Shown: piece after piece, positions 9,746 through 20,378 of the stretch
Layout of the letters: every line of letters begins with the position of its first letter
Position numbering within the stretch: the first letter of the stretch is position 1
NCBI GenBank assembly: GCA_002791595.1
Contig: PFXJ01000024.1
Span: 33,339 to 69,249 of the forward strand
Length of the DNA: 35,911 nucleotides
Reading direction: 5' to 3'
Origin: a candidate division Zixibacteria bacterium CG_4_9_14_3_um_filter_46_8
Lineage (GTDB): Bacteria; Zixibacteria; MSB-5A5; UM-FILTER-46-8
The notes under the pieces: model-generated
What the model was told of the DNA's origin: nothing
Database searches by the model: none
The model's input: only the letters and a program-made list of their open reading frames with translations
Position numbers and translations under genes: made by a program

Positions 9746-9791
9746 AACCCCCGGTCGAGGATCCCGATTTAATCGGGGGCACCCGGGGGTT
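9746..9791. repeat. Nested palindrome 3' of groEL; may also act as a terminator
   Basis: Outer arms AACCCCCGG (9746-9754) / CCGGGGGTT (9783-9791); inner arms CCCGAT (9763-9768) / ATCGGG (9772-9777) with loop TTA. Confidence 0.85.
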
Positions 9792-9829
9792 AAAAATAGC
9801 ATTGCAAAAATGGATTTCGAGGATGAGGA

Positions 9830-11482
<1,653 letters not shown>

Positions 11483-11770
11483 CTAACCGACGATAGCCAG
11501 GATGTCGGATTCCCGCATTATTAAATATTCAACGTCATCAACTGTAACTTCAGTGCCGGAATATTTGCCATAAAGCACCTTATCGCCGGCCTTGACTTCC
11601 ATTGGCACCGTTTTGCCTTCATCGCTGACCCGGCCCGGGCCGACTGCGATTATTTTCCCTTCCTGCGGCTTTTCCTTGGCAGTGTCGGGTATAATGATGG
11701 AACCTTTTTTTACCTCTTTTTCCTCCAAGGGCTTTATTAAGACCCTGTCAGCAAGCGGTTTAACGTTCAT
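11483..11770 (-). CDS. groS: Co-chaperonin GroES
   Basis: [47 protein letters not shown]; directly upstream of groEL. Confidence 0.99.
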   Translation of the reverse strand: MNVKPLADRVLIKPLEEKEVKKGSIIIPDTAKEKPQEGKIIAVGPGRVSDEGKTVPMEVKAGDKVLYGKYSGTEVTVDDVEYLIMRESDILAIVG

Positions 11771-11840
11771 CTTCTCCTCCTACGTGTGGTAGATATTGAT
11801 AGTTTGTTGTTATTGAATCATAATGTAAACAGTATAATTG

Positions 11841-11867
11841 TTAGCACTCATCTGTTTAGAGTGCTAA
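11841..11867. promoter_or_regulatory. CIRCE operator (HrcA-type) upstream of groES
   Basis: TTAGCACTC-N9(ATCTGTTTA)-GAGTGCTAA, exact 9-bp consensus arms. Confidence 0.98.
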
Positions 11868-11988
11868 TAATATTATACGCCGAATTTAGCTTGGGGTTCC
11901 GGAGTTGTCAAGGATTATTTTTTTAGCAGTCGAATTGACTCATAAAAAGGGTAACCGCAAAGGATAAAAAATGGGGTGGGGAAAGGGT

Positions 11989-12075
11989 CGTTGCCTCATA
12001 TTACAGGTAACTTAATGAATTCAAATTGAAAGGAATTTTTAAACTGGTTAAAGTTACCACCTATATGAGGCAACG
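11989..12075. repeat. 87-bp palindromic element upstream of groES
   Basis: CGTTGCCTCATAT (11989-12001) / ATATGAGGCAACG (12063-12075), perfect 13-bp arms; nested GGTAACTT (12006-12013) / AAGTTACC (12051-12058). Confidence 0.95.
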
Positions 12076-12085
12076 TATCTAAACC

Positions 12086-12113
12086 TAAAGTTACCTTTTT
12101 GAATGAGGGAACG
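12086..12113. repeat. Additional direct copy of the palindrome half-unit
   Basis: TAAAGTTACC-N7-ATGAGGGAACG, compared with TAAAGTTACC-N6-ATGAGGCAACG at 12049-12075. Confidence 0.85.
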
Positions 12114-12138
12114 CGGGCTTGACTCCTTAGAAATATGC

Positions 12139-12164
12139 GTCAAGACACGAAGGTCTTGACCTAC
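12139..12164. repeat. Hairpin repeat containing GGTCTTGACCTAC
   Basis: GTCAAGAC-ACGAAG-GTCTTGAC perfect 8-bp arms followed by CTAC; shares a 13-mer with 9577-9589. Confidence 0.75.
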
Positions 12165-12178
12165 GAGACCAAAAGATA

Positions 12179-12208
12179 AGGGGTTTCGATGATGCAATCG
12201 AAACCCCT
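12179..12208 (-). terminator. Strong hairpin 29 bp past the serC stop; likely 3' end structure of the serC transcript
   Basis: AGGGGTTTCGAT-GATGCA-ATCGAAACCCCT, perfect 12-bp arms; weak T-richness on the minus-strand 3' side. Confidence 0.6.
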
Positions 12209-12236
12209 AATTTCTGGCTAAATATTAGATGGCCCG

Positions 12237-13322
12237 CTAATTGGATTTCTTGAATTTCTCCATAAATTCGACTACTTTATGGGCGCCATCAAGGGTCAAA
12301 GCGTTATAAAGCGAAATCCGTATCCCGCCGACGCTCCGATGTCCTTTCAGCCCAATAAAAGCTTCAGTTTTGGCTTCGGATAGGAATTTTTTTTCCAGGT
12401 CCTCCGAGGGAAGGCGCAGGGTGATATTCATCCAGCTACGGCTATCTTTCTCGGTAGTCCCCTTGAAATAATCCGGATATCTGTCCATTATTCCATACAC
12501 GGCATCTTTTTTGGCTGCGTTCACTTTTTCGATTGCCTGCAAGCCGCCCTGTTTCTTTATCCATTCCAGAACCAGTTTCACTATATACACGCCAAACACC
12601 GGCGGAGTATTATAGAGTGAACTGTCTTTGGCGTGGGTGCGGTAATCGAACATCGTGGGAAGGCCATCTTTGCATTTCGCCAGCATCTCATTGCGAATTA
12701 TCACCACAGTAACTCCGGCAGGACCGAGATTTTTCTGGGCGCCAGCATAAATAAGCGAGTATTTGCTGAAATCAGTCCGCATAGAAAGGATATCGGAGGA
12801 CATATCGGCCACCAGAGGCACATTGCCTGCTTCAGGAACAAAATGATATTGGGTGCCTTCGATGGTATTATTGGTGGTGATATGGAGATAAACTGTATTG
12901 GACGGGAATTTGATATCAGCTTTCTTGGGAATAAATGAATAATTCTTTTCTTTGGAGGAAGCGGCCACGTGAACATCACCAAATATCTTGGCTTCTTTCA
13001 TTGCTTTCGATGACCAAGTGCCGGTATTAACATAAGCCCCAGTTTTGCCGCCAATAAGGAAATTCATCGGGACCATCGCAAATTGCGAAGATGCCCCTCC
13101 GCCGACGAAGAGGACTTTGTAATTATCACCCAATCCCATCAGATCTTTCATTAGAGCCATCGCCGTATTATTGATTTCCTCGTACTCCGCAGAGCGATGG
13201 GAGATTTCGATGACCGACATACCGGTTCCCTTATAGCTGATGAACTCTTCCTGGACTATTTTCAGGACATCCAGAGGAAGAGTGGAGGGACCGGGGTTGA
13301 AATTAAAGACTCTATTTGTCAT
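12237..13322 (-). CDS. serC: Phosphoserine aminotransferase
   Basis: RVFNFNPGPSTLPLDVLKIVQEEF, YAGAQKNLGPAGVTVVIIR PLP-lysine region, GHRSVGGIRISLYNA. Confidence 0.96.
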   Translation of the reverse strand: MTNRVFNFNPGPSTLPLDVLKIVQEEFISYKGTGMSVIEISHRSAEYEEINNTAMALMKDLMGLGDNYKVLFVGGGASSQFAMVPMNFLIGGKTGAYVNTGTWSSKAMKEAKIFGDVHVAASSKEKNYSFIPKKADIKFPSNTVYLHITTNNTIEGTQYHFVPEAGNVPLVADMSSDILSMRTDFSKYSLIYAGAQKNLGPAGVTVVIIRNEMLAKCKDGLPTMFDYRTHAKDSSLYNTPPVFGVYIVKLVLEWIKKQGGLQAIEKVNAAKKDAVYGIMDRYPDYFKGTTEKDSRSWMNITLRLPSEDLEKKFLSEAKTEAFIGLKGHRSVGGIRISLYNALTLDGAHKVVEFMEKFKKSN

Positions 13323-13357
13323 ATTTTATCCTCACATAATTAAATCATTTTAGTCGC

Positions 13358-14236
13358 TTATTTTTTGCCAGCATATTCGCCAATCAATTTATCCACGATT
13401 TCGCCGATTCTCAACAAGTTTTCATTAGTGGAAGCTCCGATATGGGGCGCCATCACGACATTGGGGGCATTCATTAGTGGCGAATTTTCGGGGGGGTCCG
13501 AGTACCAGACATCATTGCCATAGCCAGCGAGCTTCCCACTTTTGAGGGCGCCCACGACATCTTCCTCGATTATGGATTTAGCGCGACCAGTATTAATCAA
13601 GTAAGCTCCGTTTTTGAATTCTTTCAAGGTTTCCTTGTTGATCATTCCCCTAGTCTCATCTGTAAGGGGCATGTGTAAGGAGATATAGTCGGAGACATTG
13701 AGGACTTCCTTGATGGATGGCTTCATTTGGGCGAAAGGATTGGATTTGACGAAAGGATCATAGGCAACCACTTTCATTCCGAAGGCGACTGCTCTTTTAG
13801 CCAGCTCAGTGCCGATACGGCCGATACCGAGGATTCCCAAAGTTTTTTCATATAGCTCGGTGCGCTTGAGCTCTTTTTTCAGCCATTTCCCTTCATGCAT
13901 AGACTGATTCGCTTCAGTCAGACGGTTGGGCATAGCGATCATCAGGGCGAAAGCCAATTCGGCCACAGCGATAGAGGAGGCTTCGGCGGTATTATAAACT
14001 ATGATCCCCTTCTGCTTGGCATAGGCCTGATCGACATTGTCCAGTCCGACGCCTCCGCGGATTACGAGCTTCATTTTGGGGGCGGAATCGATATACTCTT
14101 TAGTGACTTTGGTTTTACTGCGGATCAAGACAATTTCAGCCTCTGCCAATCTGCTCTTATCTTCGGTTACTTCACCATATCTGGAGAGCTTTTTGGGGAG
14201 GCCGGGGTCGAATGCATCTGAAATTAGAATTAACAT
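13358..14236 (-). CDS. serA: D-3-phosphoglycerate dehydrogenase (short form, no ACT domain)
   Basis: TLGILGIGRIGTELAKRAVAFGMKVVAYDP Rossmann motif, NTGRAKSIIEEDVV, APHIGASTNE; next to serC. Confidence 0.9.
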   Translation of the reverse strand: MLILISDAFDPGLPKKLSRYGEVTEDKSRLAEAEIVLIRSKTKVTKEYIDSAPKMKLVIRGGVGLDNVDQAYAKQKGIIVYNTAEASSIAVAELAFALMIAMPNRLTEANQSMHEGKWLKKELKRTELYEKTLGILGIGRIGTELAKRAVAFGMKVVAYDPFVKSNPFAQMKPSIKEVLNVSDYISLHMPLTDETRGMINKETLKEFKNGAYLINTGRAKSIIEEDVVGALKSGKLAGYGNDVWYSDPPENSPLMNAPNVVMAPHIGASTNENLLRIGEIVDKLIGEYAGKK

Positions 14237-14253
14237 AAAAAGTATCCTTTAAG

Positions 14254-15498
14254 CTAATCAGTTAATAAATTTACTACAAGGCCATCGCGGAGTTTGGGCT
14301 CAAACCAAGTCGATTTGGGCGGCATCACTTCTCCGGCGTCAGCCACCTTTAGTAATTGGCTAATTGAAGTTGGATATAGAGAGAAGGCGATTTTGTATTC
14401 TCCGGAATCAACCAATTTGATTAATTCATCAGTCCCCCTGATACCGCCAATAAAATCGATTCGTTTGTCAGTTTTCGGGTTGGCAATCCCAAGGATGGGA
14501 GCAATTAGATTTTCTCCAAGGATGGCGGCATCGATGGAGCCGGTGGGATCATCCGGATTAAAGCTACCGGGTTTACATTTGAAAAGAAACCATTTCCCTT
14601 CGCAATAGATACCGATGTTATGAGGTTGCGAGGGCTTTATGGGGCCGCTTTGAGGCCTAATTTCGAAATTTCCCGCCGCCACATTAAGGAATTGCTCAAG
14701 TGTAAGGCCATTCAAGTCCTTGATGACCCGATTATAAGGCATAATGCTGAGTTCCTTATCCGGGAAGATGACATTTAGGAAGAAATTATAAATTTCACCG
14801 CCGGTATGCTTGGGATTTTTTTCTTTGAATTGACGGCGGATTTCAGAAGCCGACTGGCTACGGTGATGCCCATCGGCGATATACATATAAGGAAGTCGTG
14901 CAAATGCTTCGGTTATATTTCTAATGGTGGCTTCTTCAGCAATCACCCAGAATTCGTGCCGTATCCCGTCATCGGCAACAAAATTATATGCGGGGGGGAT
15001 AAGCATAATATGTTTGAAAAGCCGATCAATTTCCTCATTATATCTATAAGTGGTGAAAACGGGTCCCACTTGAGCTTGAAGGAATGATATGTGTTTGGCG
15101 CGGTCGGCAACTTTTTCGGGACGGGTATGCTCGTGCTTTTTGATTTTGCCGGCATCATATTCATCTACCGAGGTCAATGCCACCAAGCCGGTCTGACGGC
15201 GGTTTTCCATAGTCAGGCGATATAAGTAAAAGCAGGGTTTGGGATCGCGAATCATAATGCCATCATTGATGAGTCGCGCTAAGTTCTCTTTGCCGCGTTG
15301 ATATACTTTTTCGCTATAGGGATCCGTATTATCATCGAATTCCAATTCCGCCTTACTTATGCGAAGAAATGAGACAGAGTTAGCCCCAGCCATCATTCGG
15401 GCCTCTTTCGTATTAAGCACATCATAAGGCGGTGAGGCGACCTGTTTGACATATTCTGGTTTTGGTCTCAAGCCTGTGAATGGTCTTACTATTGACAC
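14254..15498 (-). CDS. DUF1015 family protein in the serine biosynthesis cluster
   Basis: VRPFTGLRPKPEYVKQVASPPYDVLNTKEA, KIKKHEHTRPEKV, YIADGHHRSQSA motifs. Confidence 0.88.
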   Translation of the reverse strand: MSIVRPFTGLRPKPEYVKQVASPPYDVLNTKEARMMAGANSVSFLRISKAELEFDDNTDPYSEKVYQRGKENLARLINDGIMIRDPKPCFYLYRLTMENRRQTGLVALTSVDEYDAGKIKKHEHTRPEKVADRAKHISFLQAQVGPVFTTYRYNEEIDRLFKHIMLIPPAYNFVADDGIRHEFWVIAEEATIRNITEAFARLPYMYIADGHHRSQSASEIRRQFKEKNPKHTGGEIYNFFLNVIFPDKELSIMPYNRVIKDLNGLTLEQFLNVAAGNFEIRPQSGPIKPSQPHNIGIYCEGKWFLFKCKPGSFNPDDPTGSIDAAILGENLIAPILGIANPKTDKRIDFIGGIRGTDELIKLVDSGEYKIAFSLYPTSISQLLKVADAGEVMPPKSTWFEPKLRDGLVVNLLTD

Positions 15499-15657
15499 TT
15501 ATACCTCCGGACCGAATCGGACATTGTGAAAAGATATACAATCTAATAATCTAAACAAAATGCTCGTGATATTCAAGATATTTATCAAACAATCTAGCGA
15601 AATTGGGCCCGACGGATTAGCCGCGGCGAATGGTAGCAATACCCAAAGTCGATTAAT

Positions 15658-16260
15658 TTATGAGGATAGCGAACAAAGCATTTGGTAAATTTTCTTGACC
15701 ACCGGCCCTAAATCCTTGACCATACGATTATTCTCTATGGTGATATCTGCCCGCCGTATTTTTTCTTCTTGATTCAGTTGAGCATCTGTTCGCTGTTGCG
15801 CTTCCTTTTCGGTCAAACCGGAGGAGACCAACCTTTTGATACGAAGCCAATACTCCGCGTGAACGGTTATGATTTTGTCAAACCAATCGGCGATCCCCCA
15901 CTCAAAAATAAGAGCGGCATCAACCACCAGGAGACCTTGGGGACTCACGGCAGGGTGAGCTTCTATTTGCCTTTTCAATTCGATCAGCAAAGGGGGATGT
16001 ACTATTTGGTCAAGCTTGCTCATTTGAGTTGGAGAGGAGAAGGCGATTTTGCCAAGTTTTCTTCGAAGCAATTTGCCATCGTCGTCAAGTATTTCTGCGC
16101 CAAATGCCTTAGTCAATGAATTGAGGATCTTAGGACTGGAATCCACCACTTCTTTGCCGATTTGATCGCCTGAGATAATTGCAGCTCCGAGTTCCTTCAG
16201 GATGCCTGCCACAATAGTCTTGCCCGCACCCGGGCATCCGGTAAGACCAATAACCGGCAT
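15658..16260 (-). CDS. coaE: Dephospho-CoA kinase
   Basis: VIGLTGCPGAGKTIVAGILKELGAAIISGDQIGKEVV; LLVVDAALIFEWG. Confidence 0.93.
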   Translation of the reverse strand: MPVIGLTGCPGAGKTIVAGILKELGAAIISGDQIGKEVVDSSPKILNSLTKAFGAEILDDDGKLLRRKLGKIAFSSPTQMSKLDQIVHPPLLIELKRQIEAHPAVSPQGLLVVDAALIFEWGIADWFDKIITVHAEYWLRIKRLVSSGLTEKEAQQRTDAQLNQEEKIRRADITIENNRMVKDLGPVVKKIYQMLCSLSS

Positions 16261-16263
16261 TTT

Positions 16264-18963
16264 TTAATGTGCCTCCAACCAGTTGCGGCCTGTGCCCATC
16301 TCAACTTTAAGTGGGATTTTCAAATGAGTTATGTTTTCCATTCCTTCCTTGACAATATTCCTCAAAACATCAAGTTCCGGAAGAAAGACATCAAACAGCA
16401 GCTCGTCATGCACTTGCAGTACCATCCTGCTTTTCAATCTCATCTCGATAATGCCTGCGTGGATTTTGATCATTGCCAGCTTTATGATATCAGCCGCGGA
16501 ACCCTGGATGGGAGTATTAATAGCCGCCCGTCGGGAAAACTCTCGAATTTGTCGGTTGAGAGATTTAATATCGGGGATATAACGCCGCCGCCCGAATATG
16601 GTAGAGACATATCCGTTTGCCTCCGCCTGACGAATCGCCTCATCCATGAATTTTCTCACGCCCGGGTAACGTTCGAAATAAATATCGATAAAATCTGCGG
16701 ATTCTCTTACCGAGAGTTCCACCTGGCGGGATAAGCCATAGGCGGAGACGCCATAAATTACGGCGAAATTGGTAACCTTCGCCTTGCGCCTCATCTCCGG
16801 GGTAACCTCCTTCAATGCGACGCCATAAACTTCGGCTGCGGTTCGGCTGTGAATGTCTTCGTCTCGAAGAAAGGAATCGATCATGGCCTGGTCATCAGCG
16901 ATATGCGCCATCAGGCGCAATTCTATCTGTGAATAGTCGGCGGAAAGAAAGATATGCTCATCATCGGTCGGGACAAAGGCTTCGCGCACCTCCCTTCCCA
17001 AAGCGGTTCTCACGGGGATATTTTGCAGGTTGGGATCCGCAGATGATAACCGTCCTGTGGCCGTGACCGCCTGATTGAATGAAGTATGAATGCGGCTGGT
17101 CTTGGGGTCAATCAAGTCCACGAGGGCATCCGAATAAGTCGATTTCACCTTGGTCAATTCGCGATATTCGAGGATCAATTTGGGGAGCGGATGCAATTCA
17201 GCCAATTCCTCCAAGACCGCGGCGTCGGTGGAGTATTCTTTTTTCTTAGCAGTTCTGCCTTTCATAGGCAACTGAAGTTCCACAAATAAAAGCTTTTGCA
17301 TTTGAGCGGGTGAATTTATGTTAAATTCGTAGCCGGACAGATGGTAGATTTCGGAACTTAAGCGGTTCAGTTCGCCTCCAAGGTTGGCTGAAATTTCGCG
17401 CAGCTTATTGGGATTTACTCTAACTCCAGTGGCCTCCATACACCGCAGGACTTCCACAAGAGGCATCTCGATATCATAGAATAAACTTTGGAGATCATTT
17501 TCCGCCAGTTTCGCAGAGAGGACGTGATATAAGCGCAGGGTGATATCGGCATCTTCGCAGGAATAAAAGACCGCTTTATCAACGGGGACCTCAGCGAAAG
17601 ATTTCTGGTTTCTGCCGGTGCCGATTAGTTCGGTTATTTCCTGCATAGTGTAGCTGAAGTGTTTTGAAGCCATTGCGGAAAGGCCATGCTGGTGCGCCGA
17701 TGGATCCAGAACATAAGACGCCAGCATAGTATCGAATGTTTTTCCTCCGAAATCGATACCTACATTTATTAAGACTTGAAGGTCATATTTCAGATTTTGG
17801 GCGATTTTGAGGAGGTTCTCATCACGGCAGAGACTCCCTATTATTTCGACCGTCTCATTTATCGGGAGATTATGTTCTGATTGTTTATGTCCCACCGGAA
17901 TATAGAATGCGGCTTTTTCTTCAATGCTAATAGAGATGCCGACTAATTGTGCATTGCGAGAATTAAGAGAAGTGGTTTCAGTGTCGATGGCGAAATGTCC
18001 TTTTTGACGGATGCGCTCGGCAAGCTGTTTTAGTTCCTTGATGCTGGCAATCCGTGAATATTCAATATCGCCATGGCTCTCAGGCGGAGGCGCCAGCATG
18101 GCCATTTCGGATGCCATTCGATCAAATTCAAGATCCCGTAACAGCGGCAAGAGCTTGCCGTAGTCCGGACTGCCCAGGCGATAATCATCCCATCTCACTT
18201 CAAGCGGAATCTCGGTATTGATAGTTACGAGATGATGCGAAAGCTCTGCCTGTTCTTTGCATTGGATAAGATTTTCCTTAATCTTTTTTCTATCGATTGA
18301 ATCAAGTGATTGGTATAGGTTTTTGAAACTTCCATATTTCTCAATCAATTGAATCGCGGTCTTAGGCCCTATGCCATCGACCCCGGGGATATTGTCCGAG
18401 GAGTCTCCCATCAAGCTCAACACATCGATTACCTTTTCTGGAGATACCCCGAATTTGATTCTAACACCTTCTCGATTCAGGATCAAATCATCTTCTCCTT
18501 TTTTCCCCGGTGAGATTATGGTGATTTTATCATTCACCAATTGGAAGAAGTCCTTATCCCCGGTGTAGATGAGAACGTCGAATCCCTCTGCGGCGCCTCT
18601 CAGCGCCAGGGTGCCGATGATATCATCCGCTTCGACTCCTTCCATTTTTATTACCGGCCAATTCATCGCTTCGGCTATTTCATCGAGACGCGGCAAGGTG
18701 TCAATCATTTCCTCAGGCATTCTGGCGCGGGTTGATTTGTATTCAGGGTATATCTTATGCCTAATAGTAGGGGCGCCCATATCAAACGAGATAATGAGAT
18801 GGTCGGGGTTATGCTGACGTATGAGCTTGTTGATGGAATTGATAAACCCAAAGGAGGTGGAAGTAATTTCACCTTTGGAAGAGCGAAGCGGCCTAGCTAT
18901 AAAGGCAAAATAGCTTCGATAAGCCAGCGCGGTGCCATCAACCAAAATTAATTTGGGAGTCAT
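16264..18963 (-). CDS. polA: DNA polymerase I with 5' nuclease, 3'-5' exonuclease and polymerase domains
   Basis: LVDGTALAYRSYFAF; FAIDTETTSLNSRNAQLVGISIS; LSADYSQIELRLMAHIA; VHDELLFDV. Confidence 0.98.
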   Translation of the reverse strand: MTPKLILVDGTALAYRSYFAFIARPLRSSKGEITSTSFGFINSINKLIRQHNPDHLIISFDMGAPTIRHKIYPEYKSTRARMPEEMIDTLPRLDEIAEAMNWPVIKMEGVEADDIIGTLALRGAAEGFDVLIYTGDKDFFQLVNDKITIISPGKKGEDDLILNREGVRIKFGVSPEKVIDVLSLMGDSSDNIPGVDGIGPKTAIQLIEKYGSFKNLYQSLDSIDRKKIKENLIQCKEQAELSHHLVTINTEIPLEVRWDDYRLGSPDYGKLLPLLRDLEFDRMASEMAMLAPPPESHGDIEYSRIASIKELKQLAERIRQKGHFAIDTETTSLNSRNAQLVGISISIEEKAAFYIPVGHKQSEHNLPINETVEIIGSLCRDENLLKIAQNLKYDLQVLINVGIDFGGKTFDTMLASYVLDPSAHQHGLSAMASKHFSYTMQEITELIGTGRNQKSFAEVPVDKAVFYSCEDADITLRLYHVLSAKLAENDLQSLFYDIEMPLVEVLRCMEATGVRVNPNKLREISANLGGELNRLSSEIYHLSGYEFNINSPAQMQKLLFVELQLPMKGRTAKKKEYSTDAAVLEELAELHPLPKLILEYRELTKVKSTYSDALVDLIDPKTSRIHTSFNQAVTATGRLSSADPNLQNIPVRTALGREVREAFVPTDDEHIFLSADYSQIELRLMAHIADDQAMIDSFLRDEDIHSRTAAEVYGVALKEVTPEMRRKAKVTNFAVIYGVSAYGLSRQVELSVRESADFIDIYFERYPGVRKFMDEAIRQAEANGYVSTIFGRRRYIPDIKSLNRQIREFSRRAAINTPIQGSAADIIKLAMIKIHAGIIEMRLKSRMVLQVHDELLFDVFLPELDVLRNIVKEGMENITHLKIPLKVEMGTGRNWLEAH

Positions 18964-18969
18964 AATTGT

Positions 18970-19575
18970 TCAGGCATACAGTTTATGGCGGCCTATATAA
19001 GTTTCGACTCCTGGAGGAAGAAGATATCGGCAGGGTTTGGCATCCTTGAGGGCATTCCTTATTTGAGTTGAAGAAATATCAATGCCCGGCAGATCAATTT
19101 CCATGACCCTGCCGGGTAAATTGATCTCATTTGACCTTGACCTGGCACCGGGACGAGTGACTACGACTACCCGCGAGAGTTCGAAAAGTTTTTCGGGCTC
19201 TTTCCAAGTGAGGATCTCGCCGAGATTATCGGCTCCCATAATAAAATGAATTTCCCAATCCGGATGAATCCGACGCAACTCGATCAGGGTATCCACCGAA
19301 TAAGATTTCCCCGAACGCCGCAATTCCAGGTCGCTGACCTCAATCTGAAGATTATCTGAAACCGCCAATTTCAGCATTTCATACCTGTGGTTTCCTAATG
19401 CGATTGGTGATGAGCGTCTGTGTGGGGGATCGCCCGCGGGGATTAGAATTACCTTGGAGAGTCCCAGCGTGCGGAGCACGCCATCGGCGATATGCATATG
19501 CCCGATATGTATCGGGTCAAATACTCCTCCGAGCACGCCGACTTTTTTCATAGCAATCACTTTGCGTCGAGGCAA
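18970..19575 (-). CDS. nadD: Nicotinate-nucleotide adenylyltransferase
   Basis: GVLGGVFDPIHIGHMHIADGVLRTLGLSKVILIPAGDPPHR; FIMGADNLGEILTWKEPEKLF; ISSTQIRNAL. Confidence 0.97.
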   Translation of the reverse strand: MPRRKVIAMKKVGVLGGVFDPIHIGHMHIADGVLRTLGLSKVILIPAGDPPHRRSSPIALGNHRYEMLKLAVSDNLQIEVSDLELRRSGKSYSVDTLIELRRIHPDWEIHFIMGADNLGEILTWKEPEKLFELSRVVVVTRPGARSRSNEINLPGRVMEIDLPGIDISSTQIRNALKDAKPCRYLLPPGVETYIGRHKLYA

Positions 19576-19577
19576 GG

Positions 19578-20369
19578 CTATTTCTTAGCCTGAGGTTTAT
19601 CTTCAAGGATTCGCAACTTGTTGGTTGCGTCCTTATGGAATTTCCCGTTTTCATATTTATCGATGTATTCGAGAAATGCGTCCCTGGCGCGAATATCCTT
19701 CTTCAAACTGATGAGGCATTCGCCTTTGTGATAAAGGGCTTCCTCACTAAAAGGAGAATCTGCATAATCATCAAGGACTCTATCGTAGTAAAGAACGGCC
19801 GGATCATATTCATTTAATTTTTGATACAATTCACCGGCCTTGAAGGTTTTGCGGGCCAGTTTATTTCGCATCTCTTTCAGATAAAAATTGGCCGAGTCCG
19901 AAAACTCACTAATGGCGTAATTATCAAGAAAATTGAGGAACTCTTCAATAGCAATATAAGTGTCGGTCTGATCAAGGTAGTAATTTGGCGATTGATGATA
20001 ATGGGACATTGCCAATCGGTACTGAGCATCATCGGCAAAGGCGGATGCGGGAAATGAAGTAAGCAGTTTCTTAAATTCGCCACCGGCCAGGGCATAGTCA
20101 TTATCGTCAAAATAACACATCGCCAGATAGTATTGCGCGGTGTCCACCGCGGTGTTGCCCGGAAAGTTATAAATAAACCTCTGGAATTCGGTTTCAGCCT
20201 CATAATATTTTTTCTTGTTGAACAATTCCATAGCGCGTTTGAATTGAGATTGGGAATCTTCAATTGGCTTGACCCCACCGGCGCCGCAACCACCCAAAAG
20301 CAAAACCGCTGGCAAGCACAGCAATATGGCAATGCCGATGAGAGGAAATATCTTGAATTTAATTTGCAT
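19578..20369 (-). CDS. bamD: Outer membrane assembly lipoprotein, BamD/YfiO-like, TPR
   Basis: Signal with lipobox LLLGGCG; FKRAMELFNKKKYYEAETEFQRFIYNFPGNTAVDTAQYYLAMCYF repeats. Confidence 0.88.
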   Translation of the reverse strand: MQIKFKIFPLIGIAILLCLPAVLLLGGCGAGGVKPIEDSQSQFKRAMELFNKKKYYEAETEFQRFIYNFPGNTAVDTAQYYLAMCYFDDNDYALAGGEFKKLLTSFPASAFADDAQYRLAMSHYHQSPNYYLDQTDTYIAIEEFLNFLDNYAISEFSDSANFYLKEMRNKLARKTFKAGELYQKLNEYDPAVLYYDRVLDDYADSPFSEEALYHKGECLISLKKDIRARDAFLEYIDKYENGKFHKDATNKLRILEDKPQAKK

Positions 20370-20378
20370 TGATTACAA

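Noticed and set aside
9545-9802. 85-aa ORF between groEL and the prodomain gene
   Set aside because: Covers intergenic palindromic repeats; no signal, motif or plausible family.
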